A DNA stretch of 64,000 bases from Micromonospora costi (GCF_003626655.1 NZ_RBAN01000003.1:124001-188000); one strand, 5' to 3'. Shown: positions 24,883 through 33,560, numbered from the stretch's first letter. Numbers and translations: made by a program. Notes: generated from the sequence alone by a model not told the origin.

Positions 24883-26571
24883 TTAGAAGCGCGCTGGTTC
24901 GCGGTACGTGCCCCACTCGGTGCGCAGCGCGTCGCAGATCTCGCCCAGGGTGGCCTCGGCCCGTACGGCGTCGAGCATGGCCGGGATCATGTTCTCGCCC
25001 GTCCGGCTGACCTCGACCATCCGGGTCACCGCGGCCTTCACCGCGGCGTCGTCCCGCTCCGCCTTGCGCTCGGCCAGCACCCGGCGCTGCTCCAGCTCGA
25101 CCTCGTGCGAGATACGCAGGATCTCCAGGTCCTTGGCGACGGTGTTCGTGTGGGTGTTGACCCCCACGATCTTCTTCTCGCCCTTCTCCAGCGCCTGCTG
25201 GTAGACGAACGCCGCCTCGGCGATCTGGCTCGTAAACCAGCCGTCCTCGATGCCGCGCAGGATGCCGGAGGTCATCGGCCCGATCTGGTGCGGGCCCTCG
25301 CCACCGAGCTGGCGGATGCGGGCGAAGATCTCCTCCGCCTCGGCCTCGATCTTGTCAGTGAGCGCCTCCAGGTACCAGGAACCGCCGAGCGGGTCGGCCA
25401 CGTTGGTGACGCCGGTCTCCTCCATCAGCACCTGCTGCGTACGCAGGGCGATCTCGGCGGACTCGTCGGTGGGCAGCGCGAGCGTCTCGTCCAGCGCGTT
25501 GGTGTGCAGCGAGTTGGTCCCGCCGAGCACGGCGGCGAGCGCCTCGACGGCGGTACGGACCACGTTGTTGACCGGCTGCTGCGCGGTCAGCGACACACCC
25601 GCGGTCTGGGTGTGGAAGCGCAGCCAGAGGGCCTTCTCGCTGGTGGCGCCGTAGACGTCACGCAGCCAGCGCGCCCAGATCCGGCGGGCGGCCCGGAACT
25701 TGGCGATCTCCTCGAAGAAGTCGACGTGCGAGTCGAAGAAGAAGCTCAGGCCCGGGGCGAACACGTTGACGTCCAGCCCGCGGCTGAGGCCCAGCTCGAC
25801 GTAGCCGAAGCCGTCGGCCAGCGTGTACGCCAGCTCCTGCGCGGCGGTGGAGCCCGCCTCGCGGATGTGGTAGCCGGAGACCGAGAGCGGCTTGTAGCGC
25901 GGGATCTCCCGGGCGCAGTACTCCATGAGGTCGCCGATGAGGCGCAGGTGCGGCTCCGGGTCGAAGAGCCACTCCTTCTGCGCGATGTACTCCTTGAAGA
26001 TGTCCGTCTGCAGCGTGCCGTCGAGGGTGGACAGGTCGGCACCCTGCCGCTCGGCGGCCACCAGGTACATGCAGAACACCGGCACCGCGGGCCCGGAGAT
26101 CGTCATCGACGTGGTGACACCGGCGAGGTCGATGTCGTCGAAGAGGACCTCCATGTCGGCGGCGCTGTCGATCGCCACGCCGCAGTGCCCCACCTCGCCG
26201 AGCGCCTGCGGGTCGTCCGAGTCCCGGCCCATGAGGGTCGGCATGTCGAACGCCACCGACAGCCCGCCACCGCCCGCGCCCAGGATCATCTTGTAGCGCT
26301 CGTTGGTCTGGCGGGCGTTGCCGAAGCCGGCGAACTGCCGGATCGTCCAGGTCCGCCCGCGGTAGCCGGTCGGGTAGAGCCCCCGGGTGTACGGGAACTC
26401 GCCCGGCCAGCCGATGCGCTCGAAGCCCGGGTACGCGACACCCTCCGGCGGCCCGTAGACCGGGTCGACGCTCATCCCGGAGAGCGTGGTGAAGTCGGCG
26501 TCCCGCTTGCGCGCGGCGTCGTACCGGGCCTGCCAGCGGGCCCGTCCGGCGGCGATCTCGTCGGCGTTCAT
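24883..26571 (-). CDS. icmA: Isobutyryl-CoA mutase large subunit (IcmA-type acyl-CoA mutase)
   Basis: A 562-residue acyl-CoA mutase catalytic subunit with the substrate TIM barrel but no C-terminal cobalamin domain, as in two-component isobutyryl-CoA mutase, which interconverts isobutyryl-CoA and butyryl-CoA with adenosylcobalamin. Two diagnostic residues decide the subtype: Phe80 in RQFAGF and Gln198 in IAQKEW occupy the positions of Tyr89 and Arg207 of methylmalonyl-CoA mutase and equal Phe80 and Gln198 of characterised IcmA. It is therefore not a methylmalonyl-CoA mutase. The start is ATG 26571 behind GAGGAGGAG. The small B12-binding IcmB is not in the window. meaB and the thiolase gene lie upstream on the same strand. 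A partial ccr/ecm-type motif lies about 50 bp upstream. Confidence 0.92.
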   Translation of the reverse strand: MNADEIAAGRARWQARYDAARKRDADFTTLSGMSVDPVYGPPEGVAYPGFERIGWPGEFPYTRGLYPTGYRGRTWTIRQFAGFGNARQTNERYKMILGAGGGGLSVAFDMPTLMGRDSDDPQALGEVGHCGVAIDSAADMEVLFDDIDLAGVTTSMTISGPAVPVFCMYLVAAERQGADLSTLDGTLQTDIFKEYIAQKEWLFDPEPHLRLIGDLMEYCAREIPRYKPLSVSGYHIREAGSTAAQELAYTLADGFGYVELGLSRGLDVNVFAPGLSFFFDSHVDFFEEIAKFRAARRIWARWLRDVYGATSEKALWLRFHTQTAGVSLTAQQPVNNVVRTAVEALAAVLGGTNSLHTNALDETLALPTDESAEIALRTQQVLMEETGVTNVADPLGGSWYLEALTDKIEAEAEEIFARIRQLGGEGPHQIGPMTSGILRGIEDGWFTSQIAEAAFVYQQALEKGEKKIVGVNTHTNTVAKDLEILRISHEVELEQRRVLAERKAERDDAAVKAAVTRMVEVSRTGENMIPAMLDAVRAEATLGEICDALRTEWGTYREPARF

Positions 26572-26698
26572 GCGGGGCTCCTCCTCGGGTCCTCGACTGC
26601 ACGTCGAGTGTAGAGCCCCTACCTGAACGATCGATAAGGAAACCCGTACCGGCGGGTAACCGGCCGGCCCGGAGGCCCGCTCAGACGTCGGCGCGCGC

Positions 26699-27112
26699 TC
26701 AGGCGGTCGGCGCGGCCGGTCCACCCAGCGCCACGTCGTCCACCCGGATGTTGACCTCGTCGACCCGCAGCCCGTACGCCTCGACCGCCTCGGTCACCTT
26801 CACCCGGACCGCCTCGGTCACCTCGGGCACGGTGCGGCCCGCCTCGATCACGATGACCAGGTTGACGACGGCGGCGCCGTTCGTGACGTGCGCCGAGCAG
26901 CCGCGACGGGCGTCGCCGACCTGGTCGAGCCCGACCCGGTCGAGCACCGCGTTGAAGAACCGCGCCACGTCGCCGCCCAGCTCGGTCACCCCGGGCACCG
27001 ACCGGGCGGCGGCCACCGCGATCTTCTCCACCACCTCGTCGGACACGGTCGTCGTCCCGGCCGCCACCGCGTCCGGCGTCACCGACAGCTCCTGCGTCGC
27101 CTCGTCAGCCAT
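26699..27112 (-). CDS. Asp23/Gls24 family envelope stress protein
   Basis: A 137-residue protein with the Asp23/Gls24 fold: TVSDEVVEKIAVAAARSVPGV at the N-terminus, then VVNLVIVIEAGRTVPEVTEAVRVKV and VDEVNIRVDDV. Members in Gram-positives are membrane-associated or cytoplasmic and linked to alkaline and envelope stress; the mechanism is unknown. ATG 27112 is chosen since the conserved family sequence begins just after it. It sits between meaB (81 bp upstream) and icmA (127 bp downstream) on one strand. Its place between acyl-CoA genes is probably incidental. Confidence 0.85.
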   Translation of the reverse strand: MADEATQELSVTPDAVAAGTTTVSDEVVEKIAVAAARSVPGVTELGGDVARFFNAVLDRVGLDQVGDARRGCSAHVTNGAAVVNLVIVIEAGRTVPEVTEAVRVKVTEAVEAYGLRVDEVNIRVDDVALGGPAAPTA

Positions 27113-27193
27113 GCTCTCCCACCCTCGCTGCGCCCTCACGGGTCCGTGCGGCGGTGCGAGCGTACTAAGAAGGGCGGGTCCGCAGTGGACCGG

Positions 27194-28195
27194 TCAGCTC
27201 CCGAGCTGGGCCAGCAGCCGGTCGGCCGCCGCGTACGGGTCGATGGCCCCCTCGGCCACCTTGGCGGCGAGCGACGGCAGCTCCGTACCGTCGCGCAGCG
27301 AACCGATGCGGTCGCGGAGCACGCCCAGCGCGATGGCCTCGATCTCGGCGGCGGCCCGCGCCTCCTGCCGGCGGCGCAGCTCGCCGTGCTCGACCAGCCA
27401 GCCGCGGTGCTTGTCGACGGCCGCCGCGATGTCGTCGATCCCCTCGCCCCGGGCGGCGATCGCGCGCACCACCTGCGGCCGCCACTCCCCCGGGCCGCGC
27501 TCGCCGAGCGCGATCATGCCCTGGATGTCGCGGTACGTCGCGTCGGCGCCGTCGCGGTCGGCCTTGTTGACCACGAACACGTCGGCGATCTCCAGGATCC
27601 CGGCCTTCACCGCCTGGATCGCGTCACCCATCCCGGGCGCGAGCAGCACGAGCGTGGTGTCGGCGAGCGAGGCGACCTCCACCTCGGCCTGGCCCACGCC
27701 GACCGTCTCGACCAGCACCACGTCGCAGCCGGCGCCCTCCAGCACCCGGACGGCCTGCGGAGTGGCCGCCGCCAGCCCGCCGAGATGGCCGCGGCTCGAC
27801 ATGGAGCGGATGTAGACGCCCGGGTCGGTGGCGTGGTCCTGCATGCGGACCCGGTCGCCGAGGATGGCCCCGCCGGTGAACGGGCTCGACGGGTCCACGG
27901 CCAGCACGCCGACGCGGTGCCCGCGCGCCCGCAGGGCCCGGACCAGCTCGTTCGTGGTGGTCGACTTGCCCACGCCGGGCGAGCCGGTCAGCCCGACCAC
28001 CTGGGCCTGACCGGCGTACGGCGCGAGCGCCGCGGCGACGTCGCGCAGCAGCTCGTCGCCGTTCTCGACCAGCGTGATGAGCCGGGCCACCGCGCGGGGG
28101 TCACCCGCGCGGGCCCGCTCGACCAGCATGGGTACGTCCCGGCTGCGGCGCAGCGAGCCGGTGGCCGCCGGGACGTTCTCCACGGTTCCGCTCAC
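27194..28195 (-). CDS. meaB: MeaB, GTPase chaperone of cobalamin-dependent mutases
   Basis: A 333-residue G3E-type P-loop GTPase (also annotated ArgK/LAO). It loads adenosylcobalamin onto, and protects, acyl-CoA mutases. Walker A is GSPGVGKST, Walker B/switch region is AVDPSSPFTGGAILGDRVRM, VETVGVGQAE follows, and NKAD is the G4 motif. GTG 28195 has GGAGG seven bases upstream and is preferred over GTG 28246, which would overlap the thiolase gene but has no ribosome site. It is 34 bp downstream of the thiolase gene and upstream of icmA, one of its likely clients; ecm at 47.6 kb would be another. Confidence 0.93.
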   Translation of the reverse strand: MSGTVENVPAATGSLRRSRDVPMLVERARAGDPRAVARLITLVENGDELLRDVAAALAPYAGQAQVVGLTGSPGVGKSTTTNELVRALRARGHRVGVLAVDPSSPFTGGAILGDRVRMQDHATDPGVYIRSMSSRGHLGGLAAATPQAVRVLEGAGCDVVLVETVGVGQAEVEVASLADTTLVLLAPGMGDAIQAVKAGILEIADVFVVNKADRDGADATYRDIQGMIALGERGPGEWRPQVVRAIAARGEGIDDIAAAVDKHRGWLVEHGELRRRQEARAAAEIEAIALGVLRDRIGSLRDGTELPSLAAKVAEGAIDPYAAADRLLAQLGS

Positions 28196-28229
28196 CGACC
28201 GCCCTCCGGGGCCTCTCCCACGACTGTGT

Positions 28230-29429
28230 TCACTGACCGCTCTCACCCGGCGCGGGGACGTGGATGATCAGCGCGTCGCCCTGCCCGCCGCCACCGCAGA
28301 GCGCGGCCGCGCCGGTGCCGCCGCCCCGACGCTTCAGCTCCAGCGCGAGGGTGAGCACCAGCCGGGCGCCGGACATGCCGATGGGGTGACCCAGCGCGAT
28401 GGCGCCGCCGTTGACGTTCACCTTCTCCGGGCTGATGCCGAGCTCACGGGTGGACTGGATCCCGACCTGGGCGAACGCCTCGTTGATCTCGATGAGGTCG
28501 AGGTCGGCCACGGTCAGCCCCGCCTTGCGCAGCGCGTGCTGGATGGCGTTCGACGGCTGCGAGTGCAGCGAGTTGTCCGGGCCGGCCACGTTGCCGTGGG
28601 CGCCGATCTCGGCCACCCAGGTGAGGCCCAGCTCCTTGGCCTTCGCCTTGCTCATGACCACCACGGCCGCGGCGCCGTCGGAGATCGGCGACGAGCTGCC
28701 GGCGGTGATCGTCCCGTCCTTGGTGAACGCCGGCCGCAGCTTCGCCAGCGTCTCCACGGTGGTGTCCGGGCGGATGCCCTCGTCCTCGCTGATCACCAGC
28801 GGGTCGCCCTTGCGCTGCGGGATGACCACGGGGGTGATCTCTTCGGAGAAGTGGCCGTTCTTCTGCGCGGCGGCGGCCCGCTGGTGGCTCGCCGCCGCGA
28901 AGGCGTCCTGCTCCTCGCGGCTGATTCCGTGCTTCGTGCCGAGACGCTCGGTCGACTCGCCCATCGAGCAGCAGTCCCAGGCGTCGGTGAGCCCGTCGAG
29001 CGCCATGTGGTCCTTGACCACCACGTCGCCGTACTTGTAGCCGGCGCGCTGGCCCATCAGCAGGTGCGGCGCGTTGGTCATCGACTCCATGCCGCCCGCA
29101 ACCACGATGTCGAACTCGCCGGCCCGGATCAGCTGGTCGGCCAGCGCGATCGCGTCCAGGCCGGAGAGGCAGACCTTGTTGACGGTCAACGCCGGCACGG
29201 ACATCGGGATGCCCGCCTCGACCGCCGCCTGGCGGGCCGGGATCTGGCCGGCGCCGGCCTGGAGCACCTGACCCATGATCACGTACTGCACCTGGTCGGG
29301 GCTGACACCGCCCCGCTCCAGGGCCGCCTTGATGGCGATACCGCCGAGCTTCGTGGCCGGGAGGTCCTTGAGGTTGCCCAGCAGGCGCCCCATGGGGGTC
29401 CGCGCGCCGCTGACGATCACCGAAGCCAT
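28230..29429 (-). CDS. Acetyl-CoA C-acetyltransferase (thiolase)
   Basis: A 399-residue thiolase that condenses two acetyl-CoA to acetoacetyl-CoA, the entry step to 3-hydroxybutyryl-CoA and the ethylmalonyl-CoA pathway, or runs in reverse in degradation. The nucleophile Cys87 lies in NKVCLSG, the catalytic His in GHPIGMSGAR, and the second Cys in ALCGGGGQGDA. Length and motifs fit the biosynthetic PhaA/AtoB branch. It is divergent from the epimerase gene with only 62 bp between start codons, and co-oriented with meaB. Two 3-hydroxyacyl-CoA dehydrogenases and ccr elsewhere in the window could carry its product onward. Confidence 0.93.
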   Translation of the reverse strand: MASVIVSGARTPMGRLLGNLKDLPATKLGGIAIKAALERGGVSPDQVQYVIMGQVLQAGAGQIPARQAAVEAGIPMSVPALTVNKVCLSGLDAIALADQLIRAGEFDIVVAGGMESMTNAPHLLMGQRAGYKYGDVVVKDHMALDGLTDAWDCCSMGESTERLGTKHGISREEQDAFAAASHQRAAAAQKNGHFSEEITPVVIPQRKGDPLVISEDEGIRPDTTVETLAKLRPAFTKDGTITAGSSSPISDGAAAVVVMSKAKAKELGLTWVAEIGAHGNVAGPDNSLHSQPSNAIQHALRKAGLTVADLDLIEINEAFAQVGIQSTRELGISPEKVNVNGGAIALGHPIGMSGARLVLTLALELKRRGGGTGAAALCGGGGQGDALIIHVPAPGESGQ

Positions 29430-29491
29430 ACCTGCCTCCGAGGGGGGTGCCGACCTGTACGCCTTAACGAATGTTCGGCCAGACTAGCGCC

Positions 29492-29965
29492 ATGGCAGAG
29501 AACTCCCCCGTCGAGCCCGCTGCGGACTACGTCACAGACATCGGGCTGCGCCGAATCGATCACGTCGGCATCGCCGTCGCCGACCTGGACGCCGCGATCG
29601 ACTTCTACGAGCGGACCTTCGGCATGCGCTGCGTACACACCGAGACCAACAGCGAGCAGGGGGTCCGGGAGGCGATGCTGGCCGTCGGGCCGGACACCTC
29701 GGGGGGCTGCGTGCAGCTGCTCGCCCCGCTCACCCCGGAGTCCACCATCGCGAAGTTCCTCGATCGCAACGGCCCGGGTGTGCAGCAGGTGGCGTACACG
29801 GTGGCGGACATCGACGCCGCGTGCGCGGCCCTGCGTGAACGCGGGATGCGCCTGCTCTACGAGACGCCCCGGCGCGGCACCGCCGACTCGCGGATCAACT
29901 TCGTGCACCCGAAGGACGCCGGGGGCGTCCTGGTGGAGCTGGTCGAACCGGCGCCCACCCACTGA
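29492..29965 (+). CDS. mce: Methylmalonyl-CoA/ethylmalonyl-CoA epimerase
   Basis: A 157-residue vicinal-oxygen-chelate protein that interconverts the 2R and 2S forms of methylmalonyl-CoA and often also of ethylmalonyl-CoA. Metal ligands can be placed at His24 (RRIDHVGIAV), Gln in GCVQLLAP, His in NFVHPKDAGG and Glu in VLVELVEP. ATG 29492 is preferred because the family sequence begins soon after; an in-frame ATG at 29471 would add only seven residues. It is divergent from the thiolase gene and upstream of ccr on the same strand, separated by a 417-bp repeat-containing gap. Confidence 0.92.
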   Translation: MAENSPVEPAADYVTDIGLRRIDHVGIAVADLDAAIDFYERTFGMRCVHTETNSEQGVREAMLAVGPDTSGGCVQLLAPLTPESTIAKFLDRNGPGVQQVAYTVADIDAACAALRERGMRLLYETPRRGTADSRINFVHPKDAGGVLVELVEPAPTH

Positions 29966-30000
29966 GCGCTGCCCCTGCCGCCACGCCCCCGCCCGGCGCC

Positions 30001-30040
30001 GACCAGTGCCGACCAGCGCCGACCAGTGCCGACCAGCGCC
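30001..30040. repeat. Tandem 10-bp repeat, four units
   Basis: Four units of GACCAGYGCC with T and C alternating at one position, followed by a degenerate unit. It abuts the palindrome at 30052. Confidence 0.85.
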
Positions 30041-30051
30041 AACGAGCGCGT

Positions 30052-30108
30052 TGATCATGAAGTTATTGCCGGATTCCTCGGCGTGTCGCGGCGATAACTT
30101 CATGATCA
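30052..30108. repeat. Long palindrome (TGATCATGAAGTTAT family)
   Basis: Arms of 20 bases at 30052-30071 and 30089-30108 pair at 19 of 20 positions around a 17-base spacer. The arms are AT-rich (about 60 percent) against a background above 70 percent GC. It could end epimerase transcription, but its composition suggests a dispersed element. Confidence 0.7.
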
Positions 30109-30240
30109 CGCGGGTGAACAGGGCGCGGGGTGCGGCGCGGGGCGCGGGGCGCGGGGCGCGGGGGTGCGCGGTTTGACGGTGGTCCGGACACCTTCACGCA
30201 TCGAGCGATGCAGTTTTTCACAGAGGACTTCCCGCCCTAG

Positions 30241-30254
30241 CTACCGTTCAGTAA
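30241..30254. promoter_or_regulatory. Putative operator shared by ccr and ecm
   Basis: CTACCGTTCAGTAA contains the 13-mer TACCGTTCAGTAA, found again at 49626-49638 directly upstream of ecm. The sequence is near-palindromic (TTAC-G--C-GTAA in the ecm copy) and contains GTT-N4-AA(C), a shape typical of TetR-family sites. It lies about 130 bp upstream of the ccr start. Confidence 0.5.
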
Positions 30255-30382
30255 CGTCCGCCCCCAACAGGAGCGCGACCGGTGCCGGATGTGTCGGATG
30301 CCGACATGGCGGTCGGTCGCACCGGCGCCGACGATGGCAGCACCCAGGCCCGCGCGCGGGTGCGGACGAACGGGAGGTCACC

Positions 30383-31738
30383 GTGCAGGACATCCTCGAA
30401 GCGATCATGGCGGCGGAGGGCTCCAGCCAGCCGGAGCGGGAACTTGCCGGGATCGCCGGCCTGCCGGTGCCGGAGAGCTACCGGGGCGTCGTGGTACGGG
30501 CCGAGGAGGCCCGGATGTTCGACGGCATGGCCACCCGCGACAAGGACCCGCGCAAGGCGCTGCACGTCCAGGAGGTCGCCACGCCGGAGCTGGGCCCCGG
30601 CGAGGCGCTGGTGGCGGTGATGGCGAGCGCCATCAACTACAACACCGTCTGGACCAGCATCTTCGAGCCGCTGCCCACCTTCAAGTTCCTCCAGCGGTAC
30701 GGCCGGCTCTCCGAGCTGACGCGCCGGCACGACCTGCCGTACCACGTCGTCGGGTCGGACGCGGCCGGCGTGGTGCTGCGCACCGGTCCCGGTGTCACCC
30801 GGTGGAAGGCCGGCGACGAGGTCGTGGCGCACTGCCTCTCGGTCGAGCTGGAGGACGCGGCGGGGCACGACGACACGATGCTCGACCCGCAGCAGCGGAT
30901 CTGGGGCTTCGAGACCAACTTCGGCGGCCTCGCCGAGCTGGCCGTGGTCAAGGCCAACCAGCTCATGCCGAAGCCGCGCCACCTCAGCTGGGAGGAGGCG
31001 GCCAGCCCGGGGCTGGTCAACTCGACCGCGTACCGGCAGCTCGTGTCGCACCACGGCGCCAACATGAAGCAGGGTGACGTCGTACTCATCTGGGGCGCGT
31101 CCGGCGGCCTGGGTGGCTACGCCACGCAGATGGCGCTCAACGGCGGGGCCATCCCGGTGTGCGTCGTGTCCTCGCCCGAGAAGGCCGCGCTGTGCCGGAA
31201 GATGGGCGCCGAACTGGTCATCGACCGCACCGCCGAGGGCTTCCGGTTCTGGAGGGACTCCGAGACGCAGGACCAGGACGAGTGGCGCCGCTTCGGGGAG
31301 CGCATCCGGGAGCTGACCGGCGGCGAGGACCCGGACATCGTCTTCGAGCACCCCGGCCGGGAGACCTTCGGCGCCAGTGTCTACGTCGCCAAGAAGGGCG
31401 GCACGATCGTCACCTGCGCCTCCACGAGCGGCTACCTGCACCAGTACGACAACCGCTACCTCTGGATGCACCTCAAGCGAATCGTCGGCAGCCACTTCGC
31501 CAACTACCACGAGGCATGGCAGGCCAACCGCCTCGTGGCGCTCGGCAAGGTGCACCCGACGGTGTCGAAGACCTACCCGCTGGAGCAGACCGGCCAGGCC
31601 GCGTACGAGGTGCACCGCAACGCCCACCAGGGCAAGGTCGGGGTCCGGTGCCTCGCCCCGCGTGACGGCCTCGGCGTACGCGACGCGGAAATGCGCTCCC
31701 GGCACGAGGACGCGATCAACCGGTTCCGCGGCCACTGA
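30383..31738 (+). CDS. ccr: Crotonyl-CoA carboxylase/reductase
   Basis: A 451-residue medium-chain dehydrogenase/reductase that reductively carboxylates crotonyl-CoA with NADPH and CO2 to ethylmalonyl-CoA. The nucleotide-binding motif is WGASGGLGGYA. The four CO2-binding residues known from Kitasatospora setae Ccr (Asn81, Phe170, Glu171, His365) fall exactly, with a constant offset of six, at Asn87, Phe176, Glu177 and His371. That marks a true carboxylase rather than a plain reductase. The start is GTG 30383, five bases after GGGAGG. Products feed the central ethylmalonyl-CoA pathway and supply ethylmalonyl-CoA for polyketides. Ecm, its pathway partner, lies 17 kb away but shares its upstream motif. 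Confidence 0.96.
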   Translation: MQDILEAIMAAEGSSQPERELAGIAGLPVPESYRGVVVRAEEARMFDGMATRDKDPRKALHVQEVATPELGPGEALVAVMASAINYNTVWTSIFEPLPTFKFLQRYGRLSELTRRHDLPYHVVGSDAAGVVLRTGPGVTRWKAGDEVVAHCLSVELEDAAGHDDTMLDPQQRIWGFETNFGGLAELAVVKANQLMPKPRHLSWEEAASPGLVNSTAYRQLVSHHGANMKQGDVVLIWGASGGLGGYATQMALNGGAIPVCVVSSPEKAALCRKMGAELVIDRTAEGFRFWRDSETQDQDEWRRFGERIRELTGGEDPDIVFEHPGRETFGASVYVAKKGGTIVTCASTSGYLHQYDNRYLWMHLKRIVGSHFANYHEAWQANRLVALGKVHPTVSKTYPLEQTGQAAYEVHRNAHQGKVGVRCLAPRDGLGVRDAEMRSRHEDAINRFRGH

Positions 31739-32124
31739 CCGCGGCCAAGCCGCCCCGGCGGACCCCGCCCGCTCCGGCCGCTGTCCCTGCGGCCGGAGCG
31801 GGACGGCGGGCCGCCCGTCCCCGCGGCCGGAGCGGGACGGTCCGTCCGGATGACGAGTGGTCGACCATTGCGCCGGACTCGCGTTTCCGGCGGTCGCCGC
31901 CGACCCATTCGAGTGTGCGTGGGAGCGTGGACAAAGGGTTGGCCCGGGCGACGCGACCCGACCCATTTCCGCGTTCCGAGCGGCGCCGTCCGACGCGGCC
32001 CGGACCTGCCAAGATCGCCGTTTGGTCCGGTCTGATGGCCGGCCGGAGTTGACCATGTAAAGAGGACTCGAAAGCTTCGCACCGCTCTTGCGGAGCACCC
32101 TGGGGCGTCTGCCAGTATGTCCCA
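31739..32124. other. 386-bp gap between ccr and the filP-like gene
   Basis: Contains the ccr terminator hairpin (31768-31802) with a partial second copy of its right arm at about 31821-31840. From about 31860 on it is less GC-rich and should hold the filP promoter; no confident promoter elements could be assigned. No gene is supported. Confidence 0.4.
31768..31802 (+). terminator. Hairpin after ccr
   Basis: A perfect 13-bp stem (31768-31780 with 31790-31802) and a 9-base loop lies 29 bp past the ccr stop; there is no U-tract. Confidence 0.7.
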
Positions 32125-33384
32125 ATGCCCCAGCAGCAGTCCTCCCCTCTCGCGTTCTTCGATAACGCGAACTCGCAGCCAGATTTCACCGTTGGCCTGC
32201 GCGGATACAACACCCACCAGGTCGATGACTTCATCGGCCGGATGACCGCCGCGCTGACCCAGTCCGAGCAGGCCCGCGCCGAGGCCGAGCAGCGGATGAA
32301 CGACGCCCAGCGTCGCCTCCGCCAGGCCGAGCAGCGCATGGCCGCGCTGGAGCAGAAGCTCGCGGACACCAACAAGCAGCTCGAGGAGAACAGCCGGCCG
32401 ACCCTCTCCGGCCTCGGCACCCGCGTCGAGCAGATCCTCCGGCTGGCGGAGGAGCAGGCCAACGACCACCGCAACGAGGCCAAGCGCGAGTCGGAGGGCA
32501 TCCTCTCGGCCGCCCGCCTCGAGGCGCGTGAGATCACGGACAAGGCGCGCGCCGAGGCGGCCGCCATGAAGGCCACCGCCGAGCGCGAGGCCGGCAACGT
32601 CCGCACCGCCGCCGAGCGGGAGGCCGCCGAGGTCCGCGTCCAGGCCCGCCGCGAGGCCGACACGCTGCGCGCGGACGCCGAGCGCGAGACCAAGCAGCTG
32701 CGTACGGTCACCGCGCACGAGGTGGCCGAGCTGAAGTCCACCGTCGAGCGTGAGGTGGCCACCCTCCGGGCCACCGCCGAGCGGGAGATCACCCAGCAGC
32801 GGGCGAAGGCCGCGCGCGAGGCCGAGGAGAAGCGCGCCGAGGCGACGAAGCTGCTCACCGACGCGCGGGACAAGCGCGACAAGGACCTCCAGGCCCTGGA
32901 GCTCCAGCTCGCCGAGCGGCGGGAGAAGGCCGAGCGCGAGGAGTCCGAGCGGCACGCCGCGCAGGTGGCCCAGACCCAGAAGCTGGTCAGCGAGGCCGAG
33001 CAGCGGGCCCGGGCCGCGCAGGAGCGGGCCAAGGAGATCGAGCAGCGCGCGGAGGCCCGCCGGGTCGAGTCGGAGCGCACCGCGAACGAGACGGTCGACA
33101 AGGCCAAGGCGCTCGCCGAGAAGACCCTCAACGAGGCGCGGGCGGAGTCGAACCGCCTGCTCAGCGAGGCGCGCACCGAGGCGGAGCTCACCACGCAGGC
33201 GGCCCGCCGCGAGGTCGAGGACCTCACCCGTCAGAAGGACGCCGTCACGGCCCAGCTCGGCCAGATGCTCTCGGGTCTCGCCGGCATCGTGCCGGGCGTG
33301 CCGAACGCGTCGGCCGGGTCGTCCGCCAAGCCGGAGGCCGACAAGGCCGGCGGCGACAAGGTGGCCGCGGAGTCGGCCAGCTGA
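32125..33384 (+). CDS. filP: FilP-like coiled-coil cytoskeletal protein
   Basis: A 419-residue, almost wholly helical protein. Residues about 20-45 (FTVGLRGYNTHQVDDFIGRM) form a DivIVA-like N-terminal motif, and from about 50 to 385 an uninterrupted coiled coil follows with EAR/AER-type heptad and hendecad repeats. A short disordered tail ends it. In Streptomyces, FilP forms intermediate-filament-like structures that support polar growth; the gene lies beside scy and near the epimerase-thiolase-meaB genes there, as I recall, and the same set is found here. No ribosome-binding site precedes the ATG, so the mRNA may be leaderless. The exact orthology (FilP rather than another Scy relative) is inferred from length and position. 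Confidence 0.75.
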   Translation: MPQQQSSPLAFFDNANSQPDFTVGLRGYNTHQVDDFIGRMTAALTQSEQARAEAEQRMNDAQRRLRQAEQRMAALEQKLADTNKQLEENSRPTLSGLGTRVEQILRLAEEQANDHRNEAKRESEGILSAARLEAREITDKARAEAAAMKATAEREAGNVRTAAEREAAEVRVQARREADTLRADAERETKQLRTVTAHEVAELKSTVEREVATLRATAEREITQQRAKAAREAEEKRAEATKLLTDARDKRDKDLQALELQLAERREKAEREESERHAAQVAQTQKLVSEAEQRARAAQERAKEIEQRAEARRVESERTANETVDKAKALAEKTLNEARAESNRLLSEARTEAELTTQAARREVEDLTRQKDAVTAQLGQMLSGLAGIVPGVPNASAGSSAKPEADKAGGDKVAAESAS

Positions 33385-33408
33385 CGCATCGCCAGGTCGG
33401 GGCATGAC

Positions 33409-33452
33409 GCGGCGCGGGGTGGCACCGGGTGACCGGTGGCACCCCGCGCCGC
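33409..33452 (+). terminator. Hairpin after the filP-like gene
   Basis: Arms of 20 bases (33409-33428 with 33433-33452) pair at 19 of 20 positions around a GTGA loop, 24 bp past the stop. It implies separate transcription of the scy-like gene. Confidence 0.8.
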
Positions 33453-33560
33453 ATGCTTTCGCAACCCTTTGTTATCCACCGGTACGACCCGAGTGAAGTA
33501 GGTCCCAACAGGGGCGTCCGTATCGCCCCAGCAGGGCCGGATGCGTGTGAGGATGGTGGC

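Larger units (their letters stand above)
29966..30382. other. 417-bp gap between the epimerase gene and ccr
   Basis: Holds a 10-bp tandem array (30001-30040), a long palindrome (30052-30108), a run of GCGCGGGG units (about 30119-30166) and the motif shared with ecm (30241-30254), followed by the ccr leader. No gene is supported. Confidence 0.6.

Noticed and set aside
30001..30040. CRISPR-like regular repeats (also 36461-36565)
   Set aside because: Units of 10 and 15 bp are contiguous, with no unique spacers and no cas genes; these are minisatellites.
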